NCBI RefSeq assembly: GCF_034424625.1
Contig: NZ_CP139976.1
Span: 5,890,001-5,954,000 of the forward strand
Direction of reading: 5' to 3'
DNA length: 64,000 nt
Source of the DNA: Janthinobacterium lividum
GTDB lineage: Bacteria > Pseudomonadota > Gammaproteobacteria > Burkholderiales > Burkholderiaceae_D
The stretch's first letter is position 1. The number at the start of each line of letters is the position of its first letter. The notes under the pieces are model-generated. The model was given only the letters and a program-made list of their open reading frames with translations. It was not told the DNA's origin and did not search any database. Position numbers and translations under genes: made by a program. Of the stretch, positions 56,306 through 64,000 are shown in pieces.

Positions 56306-57315
56306 ATGCACCAGCCAGGCCCGTGATTCTCGTCGTCGACGATGAGGCGGCCAATTTGCAATTGCTGCGCCAGATATTGCAGAACGACTACGCGCTGCTG
56401 TTCGCCAAGGATGGCGCGCGGGCACTGGAACTGGCGCAGCAGGAACGCCCGGCCCTGATCCTGCTCGACGTGATGATGCCGGGAATGAGCGGCCACGACG
56501 CCTGCCGCCAGCTGAAAGCCGCGCCACTGACGGCCGCCATTCCCGTCATTTTCGTCACGGCCCTGAACGACATGCGCGACGAACTCAGTGGTTTTGAAGC
56601 GGGCGCCGTCGATTACATCACCAAGCCGCTCAGTCCCGCCATCGTGCGCGCCCGCGTGCGCACGCACCTGTCGCTGGTGCGCATCGACGAGCTGAAGGAA
56701 ACGCGGCTGCAGATCGTCCAGCGCCTGGGCCTGGCAGCCGAATACAAGGACAATGAAACGGGCCTGCACGTGATCCGCATGAGCCATTACGCGCGCCTGC
56801 TGGGCGTGGCCGCCGGCATGGACGAGACCACCGCTGACGACCTGCTGCACGCGGCGCCCATGCACGACGTGGGCAAGATCGGCATCCCCGATCGCATCCT
56901 GCAAAAGCCGGGCAAGCTCGACGCGGATGAATGGGCCATCATGCAGACGCACGCGCGCATCGGCGGCGACATCATCGGCGAACATGCCGAAGGCGGCATG
57001 CTGGCGCTGGCGCGCGAGATCGCCCTGTCGCACCATGAAAAATGGGATGGCAGCGGCTACCCGAACGGCTTGGCGGGCGAAGCGATTCCCCTGGCGGGGC
57101 GCATCGTCGCCGTGGCCGACGTCTTCGACGCACTGACCTCGGTGCGCCCGTACAAGCGCGCGTGGTCGGTACTGGACGCCGTGGGCTATCTGCAAGCGCA
57201 ACAAGGCAGCCATTTCGATGCGCGGCTGGTCGGGCTGTTTGCGCAGGAACTGCCCGCCATCGACGCCATCCGGCTGCGCTGGGCAGAGAAAGAGGAACAC
57301 CACGCGCCCGCTTGA
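56302..57315 (+). CDS. Response regulator with HD-GYP c-di-GMP phosphodiesterase domain
   Basis: A 337-residue RpfG-type protein. A receiver at 8-125 has VVDDEAANLQLLRQIL, LILLDVMMPGMSG (Asp55) and DYITKPLSP. The HD-GYP domain has LHVIRMSHYARLLG, MHDVGKIGIPDRILQKPG and HHEKWDGSGYPNGLAGE, so all metal and GYP residues are intact. It should hydrolyse c-di-GMP when phosphorylated, lowering biofilm signalling. Translational overlap (ATGA) with the MHYT kinase gene indicates that this kinase is its partner. Confidence 0.95.
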   Translation: MNAPARPVILVVDDEAANLQLLRQILQNDYALLFAKDGARALELAQQERPALILLDVMMPGMSGHDACRQLKAAPLTAAIPVIFVTALNDMRDELSGFEAGAVDYITKPLSPAIVRARVRTHLSLVRIDELKETRLQIVQRLGLAAEYKDNETGLHVIRMSHYARLLGVAAGMDETTADDLLHAAPMHDVGKIGIPDRILQKPGKLDADEWAIMQTHARIGGDIIGEHAEGGMLALAREIALSHHEKWDGSGYPNGLAGEAIPLAGRIVAVADVFDALTSVRPYKRAWSVLDAVGYLQAQQGSHFDARLVGLFAQELPAIDAIRLRWAEKEEHHAPA

Positions 57316-57449
57316 AGAATGAACTCCCGCCACGGCCAGCGTTGTTGCGTCACACAGGGACGTGCCGGACAGATGGCGCCGGCGCCGATGCAGACCACTG
57401 GAAAGGCAAGGAGTTCAATGCCATTATGGCTGGCGACGGGCCAGACATT

Positions 57450-57463
57450 TTGATGCACATCAA
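57450..57463. promoter_or_regulatory. FNR/ANR-type box, perfect consensus
   Basis: TTGATGCACATCAA equals the TTGAT-N4-ATCAA consensus exactly, 166 bp before the universal stress protein gene. Usp genes in Pseudomonas are classic targets of ANR under low oxygen. Confidence 0.7.
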
Positions 57464-57518
57464 ATGGATCAACATTTCCTGGCTGTGGACTTGCGGATGG
57501 CCACGGCCCGTGTTTTTT

Positions 57519-57532
57519 TTGACCCACATCAA
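57519..57532. promoter_or_regulatory. Second FNR-type box, one mismatch
   Basis: TTGACCCACATCAA differs from the FNR consensus at one base and sits 69 bp after the first box and about 97 bp before the Usp ATG. Confidence 0.5.
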
Positions 57533-57628
57533 GCCCAGCATAAGAAAACCGCCCGCCAGCAAGGCAATGCTGGACTTGCCCGTGTTGCCGTTCTAGCCTT
57601 GTTGCCATCCTGACTAGCGAATGACAAC

Positions 57629-58465
57629 ATGGCCTATAAATCCATCCTCGTCCACGCCGACCTGTCGCGCCATGCGCCGCAGCGCATCGCCATCGCGGCA
57701 CGGCTGGCGCACGCGCACCAGGCGCACCTGATCGGCGCCGCCATGACGGGCCTGTCGCGCTTTTACGTGGAAAACAACCGCGGCATGCGCGGCAACGCCG
57801 TGGCGGCGCAGATCAACGCCCTGCATGGGCAGGCGGAACAGGCCCTCGACCAGTTTGAAACGCTGGCGCGCCAGGCCGGCACCGTCTCGCTGGAACGGCG
57901 CCTGATCGAAGACGATGAGGATGGCGGCATGGCCGTCAGCGCGCGCTACAGCGACTTGACGGTGCTGAGCCAGCACGACGACAGCGAAGCGCTGCCCGGC
58001 GCCATGAGCGACCTGGTGCCCTACGTGATGCTGAACGCGGCCCGTCCCGTGCTGATCGTGCCGCGCAGCGGCAAGTTCACGCAGATCGACAACACCGTCG
58101 TGGTGGCTTGGGATGGCAGCATGGAAGCGACGCGCGCCATCGGCCACGCCCTGCCCCTCTTGCGCGCGGCGCGCCTGGTGGTGCTGGCCCTGCTGCACCC
58201 GCCGGCCGGCCATGCACAGCCGGCCCGCCATCCGGGCGCCGACATCGCCGCCTACCTGAGCCGCCATGGCGTGCCCGTCGAAGTGCGTCCGGCCATCGCC
58301 ACGGGCGACATCGGCGCGGCGCTGCTGGCCATGGCCGCCGAAGTGCATGCGGACCTGCTGGTGATGGGCGGCTACGGCCACGCGCGCTTCCGCGAAATTT
58401 TACTCGGCGGCGTGACGGAAACGATCTTGCGCCAGATGACCTTGCCGGTGCTGATGGCGCACTGA
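57629..58465 (+). CDS. Tandem-domain universal stress protein
   Basis: A 278-residue protein of two UspA domains (about 1-145 and 150-278). The first begins YKSILVHADLSRHAPQRIAI; the second ends VMGGYGHARFREILLGGVTE, the G-x2-G-x9-G ATP-binding signature followed by TLPVLMAH. Double-domain Usp proteins support survival under low oxygen and starvation. Two FNR-type boxes upstream suggest oxygen-controlled expression. The ribosome site is weak. Confidence 0.93.
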   Translation: MAYKSILVHADLSRHAPQRIAIAARLAHAHQAHLIGAAMTGLSRFYVENNRGMRGNAVAAQINALHGQAEQALDQFETLARQAGTVSLERRLIEDDEDGGMAVSARYSDLTVLSQHDDSEALPGAMSDLVPYVMLNAARPVLIVPRSGKFTQIDNTVVVAWDGSMEATRAIGHALPLLRAARLVVLALLHPPAGHAQPARHPGADIAAYLSRHGVPVEVRPAIATGDIGAALLAMAAEVHADLLVMGGYGHARFREILLGGVTETILRQMTLPVLMAH

Positions 58466-58534
58466 AACCAAGCGCGCTCCATGTCGTTGCACGATGGGTA
58501 TACTTGCCTGTTTATCCATATCAAAGCAATGTAC

Positions 58535-59404
58535 ATGAACCAACAACTCGTCAATTGGGGCAATAGCCTGGCGCCATTCGGCGGCGAACTGCTGTGGACC
58601 GCCCTGCCGTGGATGCTGCTGTGCAGCGCGGCCGGCTTCGTGCTGGCGCTCGGCATCTGCTACCAGCTGGCCAGAAAATGCCTGCTGGTGCGCCGTCCCC
58701 GCGCCTGGCATGTGGCCGCCAAGCTCAGCTATGTGCTGATCCTGCTCGCGCTGCCGCTCCTCGGTGCCGGCTTTGGCGCCGTGCACAGCGTGCACCGCGT
58801 GGTCAACCAGGCCCTCGAGCGCGACTTGCAGCCCGTGGTCGAAGCACAGATGCCGGCGCTGCGCGTCTACCTGGAACAGCAGGTCAAGCTGATCGCCCCG
58901 GGCCAGCCCATCAGCGTGCGCAGCCTGCTGGAACCATTCGTGCAAGGCATGTATTACCAGCCCACATCCAGCAGCTACTGGGAACGCAGCAAGGCGCGCT
59001 GGATCAATGAATTCATTCTGCGCCGCGGCAGCGTGCTGCTGACGCAGGTGCTGCAGGAACAGCTGATCGCCAGGGTCGGCCTGCTCGGCGAAGCGCTCAA
59101 GGGCGCCAACTTCCGTGGCCAGGCGACGGGCGAACTGGCCGCGCTGGGCACCGATCTGGCCGTGCGCCTGACCACCGACGTGGCGCGCCATGCCGACTTC
59201 AGCAAACTCGACAAGTCAGTGCCGATGATTTTCATCGACGCCATCAAACGGCAAGCCGGCGCCTATTTCAATTCGCTCAAGATCACGCTGGGCCTGTTCG
59301 CGCTGGCGGCGCTGCTGCTGGTATGGGGCGAGATCATGCTGTACCGCCATTACTACCTGCGCCGCCATCCGCCCGCCGCAGCCCTGCCCGTGCCGCCCAT
59401 GTAA
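58535..59404 (+). CDS. Two-TM membrane protein of unknown function
   Basis: About 289 residues. Hydrophobic helices lie at about 25-45 (LLCSAAGFVLALGICYQLAR), 66-84 (LSYVLILLALPLLGAGFGAV) and 250-270 (GLFALAALLLVWGEIMLYRH). The middle about 160 residues are amphipathic and presumably periplasmic, with repeated helical segments. I recognise no family. The start is among several close ATGs (58529 and 58535). It forms its own unit, closed by a hairpin shared with maeB. Confidence 0.7.
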   Translation: MNQQLVNWGNSLAPFGGELLWTALPWMLLCSAAGFVLALGICYQLARKCLLVRRPRAWHVAAKLSYVLILLALPLLGAGFGAVHSVHRVVNQALERDLQPVVEAQMPALRVYLEQQVKLIAPGQPISVRSLLEPFVQGMYYQPTSSSYWERSKARWINEFILRRGSVLLTQVLQEQLIARVGLLGEALKGANFRGQATGELAALGTDLAVRLTTDVARHADFSKLDKSVPMIFIDAIKRQAGAYFNSLKITLGLFALAALLLVWGEIMLYRHYYLRRHPPAAALPVPPM

Positions 59405-59439
59405 AAAAAGCCGCGCCTCCTTGCGGATGGCGCGGCTTT
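59405..59439 (-). terminator. Intrinsic terminator, mainly for maeB
   Basis: AAAGCCGCGCC, 11-nt loop, GGCGCGGCTTT. Leftward it is followed by seven Ts, so it ends the maeB transcript; rightward only three Ts follow. Confidence 0.88.
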
Positions 59440-59457
59440 CAGGCGGCAGCTAAAAGC

Positions 59458-61776
59458 TTAGGCTTTGCGTTGCGCTACCGCGTCAACGACGCACAAGGCC
59501 GTCATATTGACGATGCGGCGCACGGTGGCCGATGGCGTCAGGATGTGCACGGGCTTGGCGCAACCGAGCAGGATCGGACCCACGGCGATGCCGTTGCCGG
59601 CCGCCGTCTTCACCAGGTTGTAGGCGATGTTGGCCGATTCGATGTTCGGCATGACGAGCAGGTTGGCGTCGTTCTTCAGTGCCGAATTGGGCATGATTTT
59701 CTGACGCAGCTTGCTGTCCAAGGCCGTATCGCCGTGCATTTCGCCGTCGATTTCCAGGTCCGGCGCGCGCTCCTTGATGATGGCCAGGGCGGCGCGCATC
59801 TTTTGCGCCGAAGCGCTGTCGCTGGAACCGAAATTCGAGTGCGACAGCAGGGCCGCGCGCGGCGACAGGCCGAAACGGGTCATCTCTTCGGCGGCCATGA
59901 TGGTGATCTCGGCCAACTGCTCGGCGTCCGGGTTTTCATTGACGTGCGTGTCGACCATCACCAGTTGGCGTTCCGGCATGATCAGAACGTTCATGGCGGC
60001 ATACACGTTGCTGCCGGCGCGCTTGCCCAGCACCTGGTCGATGTATTTCAGGTGCAGCTGGGTGGTGCCGAAGGTGCCGCAGATCATGCCGTCGGCGTCG
60101 CCCTTGTGGATCATCATCGAACCGATCAGGGTGTGGCGGCGGCGCATTTCCAGCTTCGCGTATTCCTCGGTGACGCCCTTGCGGCTCGTCATCGCGTAAT
60201 ACGTGTTCCAGTAATCGCGATAGCGCTCGTCGAAGTCCGGGTTGATGACGTCGAAGTCGACGCCCTGCTTCAGGCGCAAGCCGAACTTCTGGATGCGCGC
60301 TTCGAGCACGGGCGGACGGCCGACCAGGATAGGACGCGCCAGTTTTTCATCGACCACCACTTGCACGGCGCGCAGCACGCGCTCTTCTTCGCCTTCGGCG
60401 TAGACGATGCGTTTGAGTTCGGCCGGCGTGGATTTGGCCATCAGGAACAGCGGCTTCATGAAGGTGCCGCTGCGGTAGACGAATTGCTGCAGGCTGTCCG
60501 CGTACGCTTGCAAGTCCTTGATCGGACGCGTGGCGACGCCGGAATCCTCGGCCGCCTTGGCCACCGCTGGCGCGATCTTGATCAGCAAACGCGGATCGAA
60601 CGGCATCGGGATCAGGTATTCAGGACCGAACGACAGGTTGCTGATGCCGTAGGTGGTCGCGACGATGTCCGACTGCTCGGCATGCGCCAGGTCGGCGATC
60701 GCGTGCACGACGGCGATTTCCATTTCGCGCGTGATCGTCGTCGCGCCGCAATCGAGGGCGCCGCGGAAGATGTACGGGAAGCACAGCACGTTGTTGACCT
60801 GGTTCGGATAGTCCGAACGGCCCGTGGCGATGATGGCGTCGCTGCGCACGGCCTTGACTTCTTCCGGCAGGATTTCCGGGTTCGGGTTGGCCAGCGCCAG
60901 GATCAATGGATTCGGCGCCATCTTGCGCACCATGTCCTGTTTCAGCACGCCGCCGGCGGAGACGCCGAGGAAAATGTCGGCATCCGGGATGATCTCGCCC
61001 AGGGTGCGCAGCGGCGTATCTTGCGCGAAGCGTTCCTTGTCCGGGTCCATCAGTTCCGTGCGGCCCTTGTAGACGACGCCGGCCAGGTCGGTGACGTAGA
61101 TATTTTTCAGCGGGAAGCCCAGATCGACGATCAGGTCCAGGCAAGCCAGCGCCGCGGCGCCCGCGCCCGACACGACCAGCTTGCAGTCTTCGATTTTCTT
61201 GCCGACGGCTTTCAGGCCGTTCAGGATGGCCGCGCCGACGATGATGGCGGTGCCGTGCTGATCGTCATGGAAGACGGGAATCTTCATGCGGTCGCGCAGC
61301 TGGCGCTCGATGTAGAAGCACTCGGGGGCCTTGATGTCTTCCAGGTTCACGCCGCCGAAGGTCGGTTCCAGCGAAGCGATGATGTCGACCAGCTTGTCCG
61401 GGTCCATCTCGTTGATTTCGATGTCGAAGACGTCGATGCCGGCGAATTTCTTGAACAGCACGCCCTTGCCTTCCATCACCGGCTTGGCGGCCAGCGGGCC
61501 GATATTGCCCAGTCCCAGCACGGCCGTGCCGTTGGTGATGACGGCCACCAAGTTGCCGCGCGCCGTATATTTATAGGCATTCGCCGGATCGATGACGATT
61601 TCTTCGCACGGTGCCGCCACGCCTGGCGAGTAGGCCAGTGCCAGGTCGCGCTGATTGGTCAGTTGTTTGGTCGGCGTCACGCTGATTTTGCCGGGGCGCG
61701 GGCACTCGTGATACTCGAGTGCGGCCAAGCGCAATTGTTGACGCAATTCTTCTTTTTTATCAGATGACGAATCCAT
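59458..61776 (-). CDS. maeB: NADP-dependent malic enzyme (hybrid type)
   Basis: A 772-residue enzyme converting malate to pyruvate with NADP+. The malic N domain and catalytic region hold [16 protein letters not shown] and [20 protein letters not shown]. The nucleotide-binding domain holds [16 protein letters not shown]. The C-terminal about 340 residues are a phosphotransacetylase-like domain ([21 protein letters not shown]-type core), which in MaeB mediates regulation by acetyl-CoA rather than catalysis. Length matches E. coli MaeB (759). AGGAAGG precedes the ATG. Confidence 0.97.
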   Translation of the reverse strand: MDSSSDKKEELRQQLRLAALEYHECPRPGKISVTPTKQLTNQRDLALAYSPGVAAPCEEIVIDPANAYKYTARGNLVAVITNGTAVLGLGNIGPLAAKPVMEGKGVLFKKFAGIDVFDIEINEMDPDKLVDIIASLEPTFGGVNLEDIKAPECFYIERQLRDRMKIPVFHDDQHGTAIIVGAAILNGLKAVGKKIEDCKLVVSGAGAAALACLDLIVDLGFPLKNIYVTDLAGVVYKGRTELMDPDKERFAQDTPLRTLGEIIPDADIFLGVSAGGVLKQDMVRKMAPNPLILALANPNPEILPEEVKAVRSDAIIATGRSDYPNQVNNVLCFPYIFRGALDCGATTITREMEIAVVHAIADLAHAEQSDIVATTYGISNLSFGPEYLIPMPFDPRLLIKIAPAVAKAAEDSGVATRPIKDLQAYADSLQQFVYRSGTFMKPLFLMAKSTPAELKRIVYAEGEEERVLRAVQVVVDEKLARPILVGRPPVLEARIQKFGLRLKQGVDFDVINPDFDERYRDYWNTYYAMTSRKGVTEEYAKLEMRRRHTLIGSMMIHKGDADGMICGTFGTTQLHLKYIDQVLGKRAGSNVYAAMNVLIMPERQLVMVDTHVNENPDAEQLAEITIMAAEEMTRFGLSPRAALLSHSNFGSSDSASAQKMRAALAIIKERAPDLEIDGEMHGDTALDSKLRQKIMPNSALKNDANLLVMPNIESANIAYNLVKTAAGNGIAVGPILLGCAKPVHILTPSATVRRIVNMTALCVVDAVAQRKA

Positions 61777-61950
61777 GCTGTGCTGCCTTCCTGTTTGGTC
61801 GATCGGGTGTTCCGGATTTTATCAGACCGATTCTTTCAATTAGCTAGGTATTTTCCGCTAGCCACAGTCTGATATCACGAAAACGCATAACCTAGCATTG
61901 TAAGGCCGTCCGGCGGCACAAACGTCCTGAACAGGAAAAACTATCAAATT

Positions 61951-62328
61951 TTATATTTCAATTAGTTTTTGCGATGGAACATCGGAGGCGCGCCACAGCG
62001 GCAGCGCGGCGACGGCGCGCTCGATATCGTCCATGTCATCCGCGCCCAGGCTGCTGTCGAACGGCGCGGACAAAATGCTGCGCATCAGCGCCAGGCGCGT
62101 CGTCGCCTGCTGCGCGTCGATGAAACGCGTCGTCTCCGCGCAATACTGCGCGCGGCGCAGGGCATCGGCGCCATCATCGTCGCCGTCGGGATAATAATGG
62201 CGGCCGATGTGATGCAGCGACTGCAGCAGGAATTCGATCTCGCGCAGGATGCGCAGCGCATCCTCGCCGGACAGCACGATGCGGCGGTTGGCGGGCAGCA
62301 GGGAGGGCGGCGTGGTTGGACTATTCAA
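61951..62328 (-). CDS. Hypothetical protein, 125 residues, coupled to SUKH gene
   Basis: Starts with TTG (no ATG exists in the first about 80 codons) and has GAAGAAA just upstream. The N-terminal half is helical (GEDALRILREIEFLLQSLHH), with acidic stretches YPDGDDDGAD and LGADDMDDIERAVAA. No family recognised. Its start overlaps the SUKH gene stop by eight bases, so the two are translated together and may act together. Confidence 0.6.
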   Translation of the reverse strand: MNSPTTPPSLLPANRRIVLSGEDALRILREIEFLLQSLHHIGRHYYPDGDDDGADALRRAQYCAETTRFIDAQQATTRLALMRSILSAPFDSSLGADDMDDIERAVAALPLWRASDVPSQKLIEI

Positions 62329-62914
62329 AGTTTTCTTCGATCAGGAAGGCATAGTCGTCATCGATCAGCATTTGCAGATAAGCGTCGAAGCTGTCCGCGA
62401 TGACCTTGTAGTTGTCGGGGTCGTGCAGGAAGCGCACGATCTGTCCAACCTTGCCGGACGCCGTGGGCGTGAAGTCGACATACAGCCGCGAAGAGCCGCC
62501 ATTGTTCATGCAATGCGAAAAACACAGACGCTGGCCCTGCTTGATGCCGGCGTCGATGCGGACGTCGACGATGCCGGGATCCTGTTCCAGGTAATGGCCA
62601 TAGATATCGGCGATGCTGCGCTGGTTCGCTTGCCCGTCCTGCAGGATCTGTTCGACGGAACTCAGGTAATACGGATACTCGAACACGTCCGAGCCCAGCA
62701 TGTACACCAGCACCGTGCCGCCGGCATACTCCTGATAATAGGTGCCGTTGTACGTGCCCAGCAAACGCAGCAGGCTGTCCGGGCACAGCGGATACGTCTG
62801 GCGCAAGCTGGCCAGTTGTGTCGCGCTGGCGCCGCTGGCCATCGCCAGGTCCACGAACGGTTCCGGTGGCAAGGCATTGAGCACGCCTTCGAGGTAGCGG
62901 TCGACGATATCCAT
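62321..62914 (-). CDS. SMI1/KNR4 (SUKH) family protein, possible immunity protein
   Basis: A 197-residue protein with the SUKH fold: LNALPPEPFVDLAMASGASA, then LRQTYPLCPDSLLRLLGTYN and a beta-rich middle, VLVYMLGSDVFEYPYYLSSV. SUKH proteins are widespread immunity proteins of polymorphic toxin systems and also act in other cell functions. There is no toxin gene beside it. The ATG is chosen where AGGAA stands upstream; the longer open frame is not needed. Coupled to a 125-residue protein gene. Confidence 0.75.
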   Translation of the reverse strand: MDIVDRYLEGVLNALPPEPFVDLAMASGASATQLASLRQTYPLCPDSLLRLLGTYNGTYYQEYAGGTVLVYMLGSDVFEYPYYLSSVEQILQDGQANQRSIADIYGHYLEQDPGIVDVRIDAGIKQGQRLCFSHCMNNGGSSRLYVDFTPTASGKVGQIVRFLHDPDNYKVIADSFDAYLQMLIDDDYAFLIEENFE

Positions 62915-62958
62915 ACGTGGCTGGTTCCTGATTTGACGGGTTGGCGCAATATAGCAGC

Positions 62959-64000
62959 TCAGGATACGCGGCTGGCGCACGGCTGGACCAGTGTCCCGCC
63001 CGGCGCGAAACGCACCGCGATCAGCAGCAGGAGCACGACGCCGCCGGCCATCACCATCCACGCCTGGACCAGGCTGGACGAGTGCTGGCGGATCAGGCCG
63101 GCGATGAACGGCATGCTGCTGGCGATGATGTAGCCGCCGCCCTGCACAAAGCCCAGCAACGCGCCGGCGCCGGCCGGGTCACGCACGTGGTCCATGCTGA
63201 CGATCAGCGACAGGGGAAACAGGGAGCCGATGCCGCAGCCCAGTAATATCACGGCGGGCAGCGCCAGTTGCGCGGGCGCCACGATCAGGCAAGCCAGGCC
63301 GGCCAGCACGGACAACAATACGGCCAGCAACAGGATGCGGCGGTCCGGGAAGCGGTGGATGATGCTGGAAATCACCAGCCCCGCCAGCACTTCCACCAGG
63401 GTCAGGCCGCCGAGCAGCAAGCCGCTGTCGGCCGCGCTCCAGCCCAGTTCCGTATAGAACGGTGGCAGCCAGGCCAGCACCAGGGTGTACGCACCCGTGC
63501 CGATGCCAAAGAACACCATCAGCAGCCAGGCACGGCCACTGCCCACGGGCAGGCTGGCGCCCGCGCCGCCGGACACCTCCACGCGCGCGGCCGATGCGCG
63601 GCGCCACAGCAGCGCGGCGGCCACGGCAGGCAGCGCCCACAGGGCCAGCAGCGCATTCCAGCCCCAGCTTTGCGCCAACGGTGAAGCGGACGCGGCGGCA
63701 ATGGCCGCCCCGCCCATGATGCCCGTCGTATAAAAGCCCATCAGCTGGCCTGCCCGCTCGGGGAAATGGCGCTTGATGAAGGCCGGCAGCAGCGCCTGCA
63801 CCAGCGCGATGCCCAGGCCGCCCAGGGCCGCCGTGGCGATCAGGCCGCCGCTGCCATGCAAGGGCCAGCGCAGCGCGCAGGCGGCAGCGATGATGGCGAT
63901 GCCGAGACTGATGCCGCGCGCCACGCCCAGCCGGCGCTGCAGCTGCGCGCCCGCCAGCGCGCACACGCCCATGGCGAACACGGGCACGGTGGTCAGCAAG
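62959..64000 (-). CDS. MFS transporter, CynX/NimT type (partial)
   Basis: At least 346 residues; the N-terminal start lies beyond the right window edge, so about one to two TM helices are missing. The visible part has about ten TM helices and the MFS patterns LPAFIKRHFPERAGQLMGFY, YTLVLAWLPPFYTELGWSAA and GCGIGSLFPLSLIVSMDHVR. The FPERAG..MGFYTTG arrangement is like the cyanate/nitroimidazole CynX/NimT group. Substrate not determined. Confidence 0.8.
   Translation of the reverse strand, partial: LLTTVPVFAMGVCALAGAQLQRRLGVARGISLGIAIIAAACALRWPLHGSGGLIATAALGGLGIALVQALLPAFIKRHFPERAGQLMGFYTTGIMGGAAIAAASASPLAQSWGWNALLALWALPAVAAALLWRRASAARVEVSGGAGASLPVGSGRAWLLMVFFGIGTGAYTLVLAWLPPFYTELGWSAADSGLLLGGLTLVEVLAGLVISSIIHRFPDRRILLLAVLLSVLAGLACLIVAPAQLALPAVILLGCGIGSLFPLSLIVSMDHVRDPAGAGALLGFVQGGGYIIASSMPFIAGLIRQHSSSLVQAWMVMAGGVVLLLLIAVRFAPGGTLVQPCASRVS

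Larger units (their letters stand above)
57316..57628. other. Intergenic region before the universal stress protein gene
   Basis: A 313-bp gap with two FNR-type boxes (57450-57463 and 57519-57532) and no convincing gene. A leftward frame at 57562-57350 exists, but it has no ribosome site and lies over the boxes. Confidence 0.6.

Noticed and set aside
57350..57562. 70-codon leftward frame before the universal stress gene
   Set aside because: Hydrophobic start but no ribosome site, and it overlies two FNR boxes; more likely regulatory DNA.
59323..61767. 814-codon open frame on the strand opposite to maeB
   Set aside because: It is a GC-bias shadow: composition is His/Arg/Gln/Val-rich with no domain, and it exactly mirrors the clear maeB gene.

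Overview
The window is about 64 kb of GC-rich, densely packed DNA. Gene content and neighbourhoods point to a betaproteobacterium of the Oxalobacteraceae (Janthinobacterium/Massilia-like). The pointers are a DUF2863 protein, a hut pathway using HutF/HutG, trxA-rho-rpmE2 linkage, a PEP-CTERM protein, a B-family DNA polymerase II and many large hybrid sensor kinases. The genus is an inference from gene content; no rRNA is present to confirm it.

Layout. 0-10 kb: a secreted single-Cache protein and a chemoreceptor, two DNA glycosylases (Mpg and a family-6 type), an HDOD protein, DUF2863 and DUF962 proteins, a glycine-zipper lipoprotein, a DMT exporter coupled to a GNAT gene, and three small genes of 38, 45 and 59 codons. 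10.4-19.3 kb: a leftward histidine-utilisation operon hutU-H-G-F-D-I ending in a fused binding-protein/permease transporter gene. Its promoter carries a palindromic HutC-type operator exactly between -35 and -10. The likely repressor gene hutC lies 8 kb away at 27.5 kb. The intervening DNA holds an amidohydrolase, a GNAT gene, a toxin/immunity module (21.8-23.8 kb), an MscS channel and an ada-2OG oxygenase pair.

28-44 kb: a four-PAS hybrid kinase with its response regulator, thioredoxin, Rho, L31 type B, a GT-C glycosyltransferase, a PEP-CTERM protein, an acyl-CoA ligase, DNA polymerase II and a possible FabMG-type enoyl reductase, ending at tRNA-Leu(CAA).

44.1-48.3 kb: an AT-rich insertion next to tRNA-Leu, bounded by a short repeat of the tRNA 3' end. 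Its main cargo is one 941-codon gene with an Mrr-like nuclease domain and a NACHT NTPase domain, the architecture of bacterial NLR-like antiphage proteins. A 48-codon ORF starts on its stop codon. This island, together with the chimeric metallopeptidase toxin and its two tandem immunity-like genes, is the most interesting content here.

48-64 kb: core-type genes (GNATs, NnrU, methyltransferase, universal stress protein preceded by two FNR-like boxes, malic enzyme). Among them are an MHYT hybrid kinase overlapping an HD-GYP regulator, a catalytically dead M56-like membrane protein, a HIRAN-like protein and two orphan immunity-like proteins (Imm10-like, SUKH). An MFS transporter runs off the right edge.
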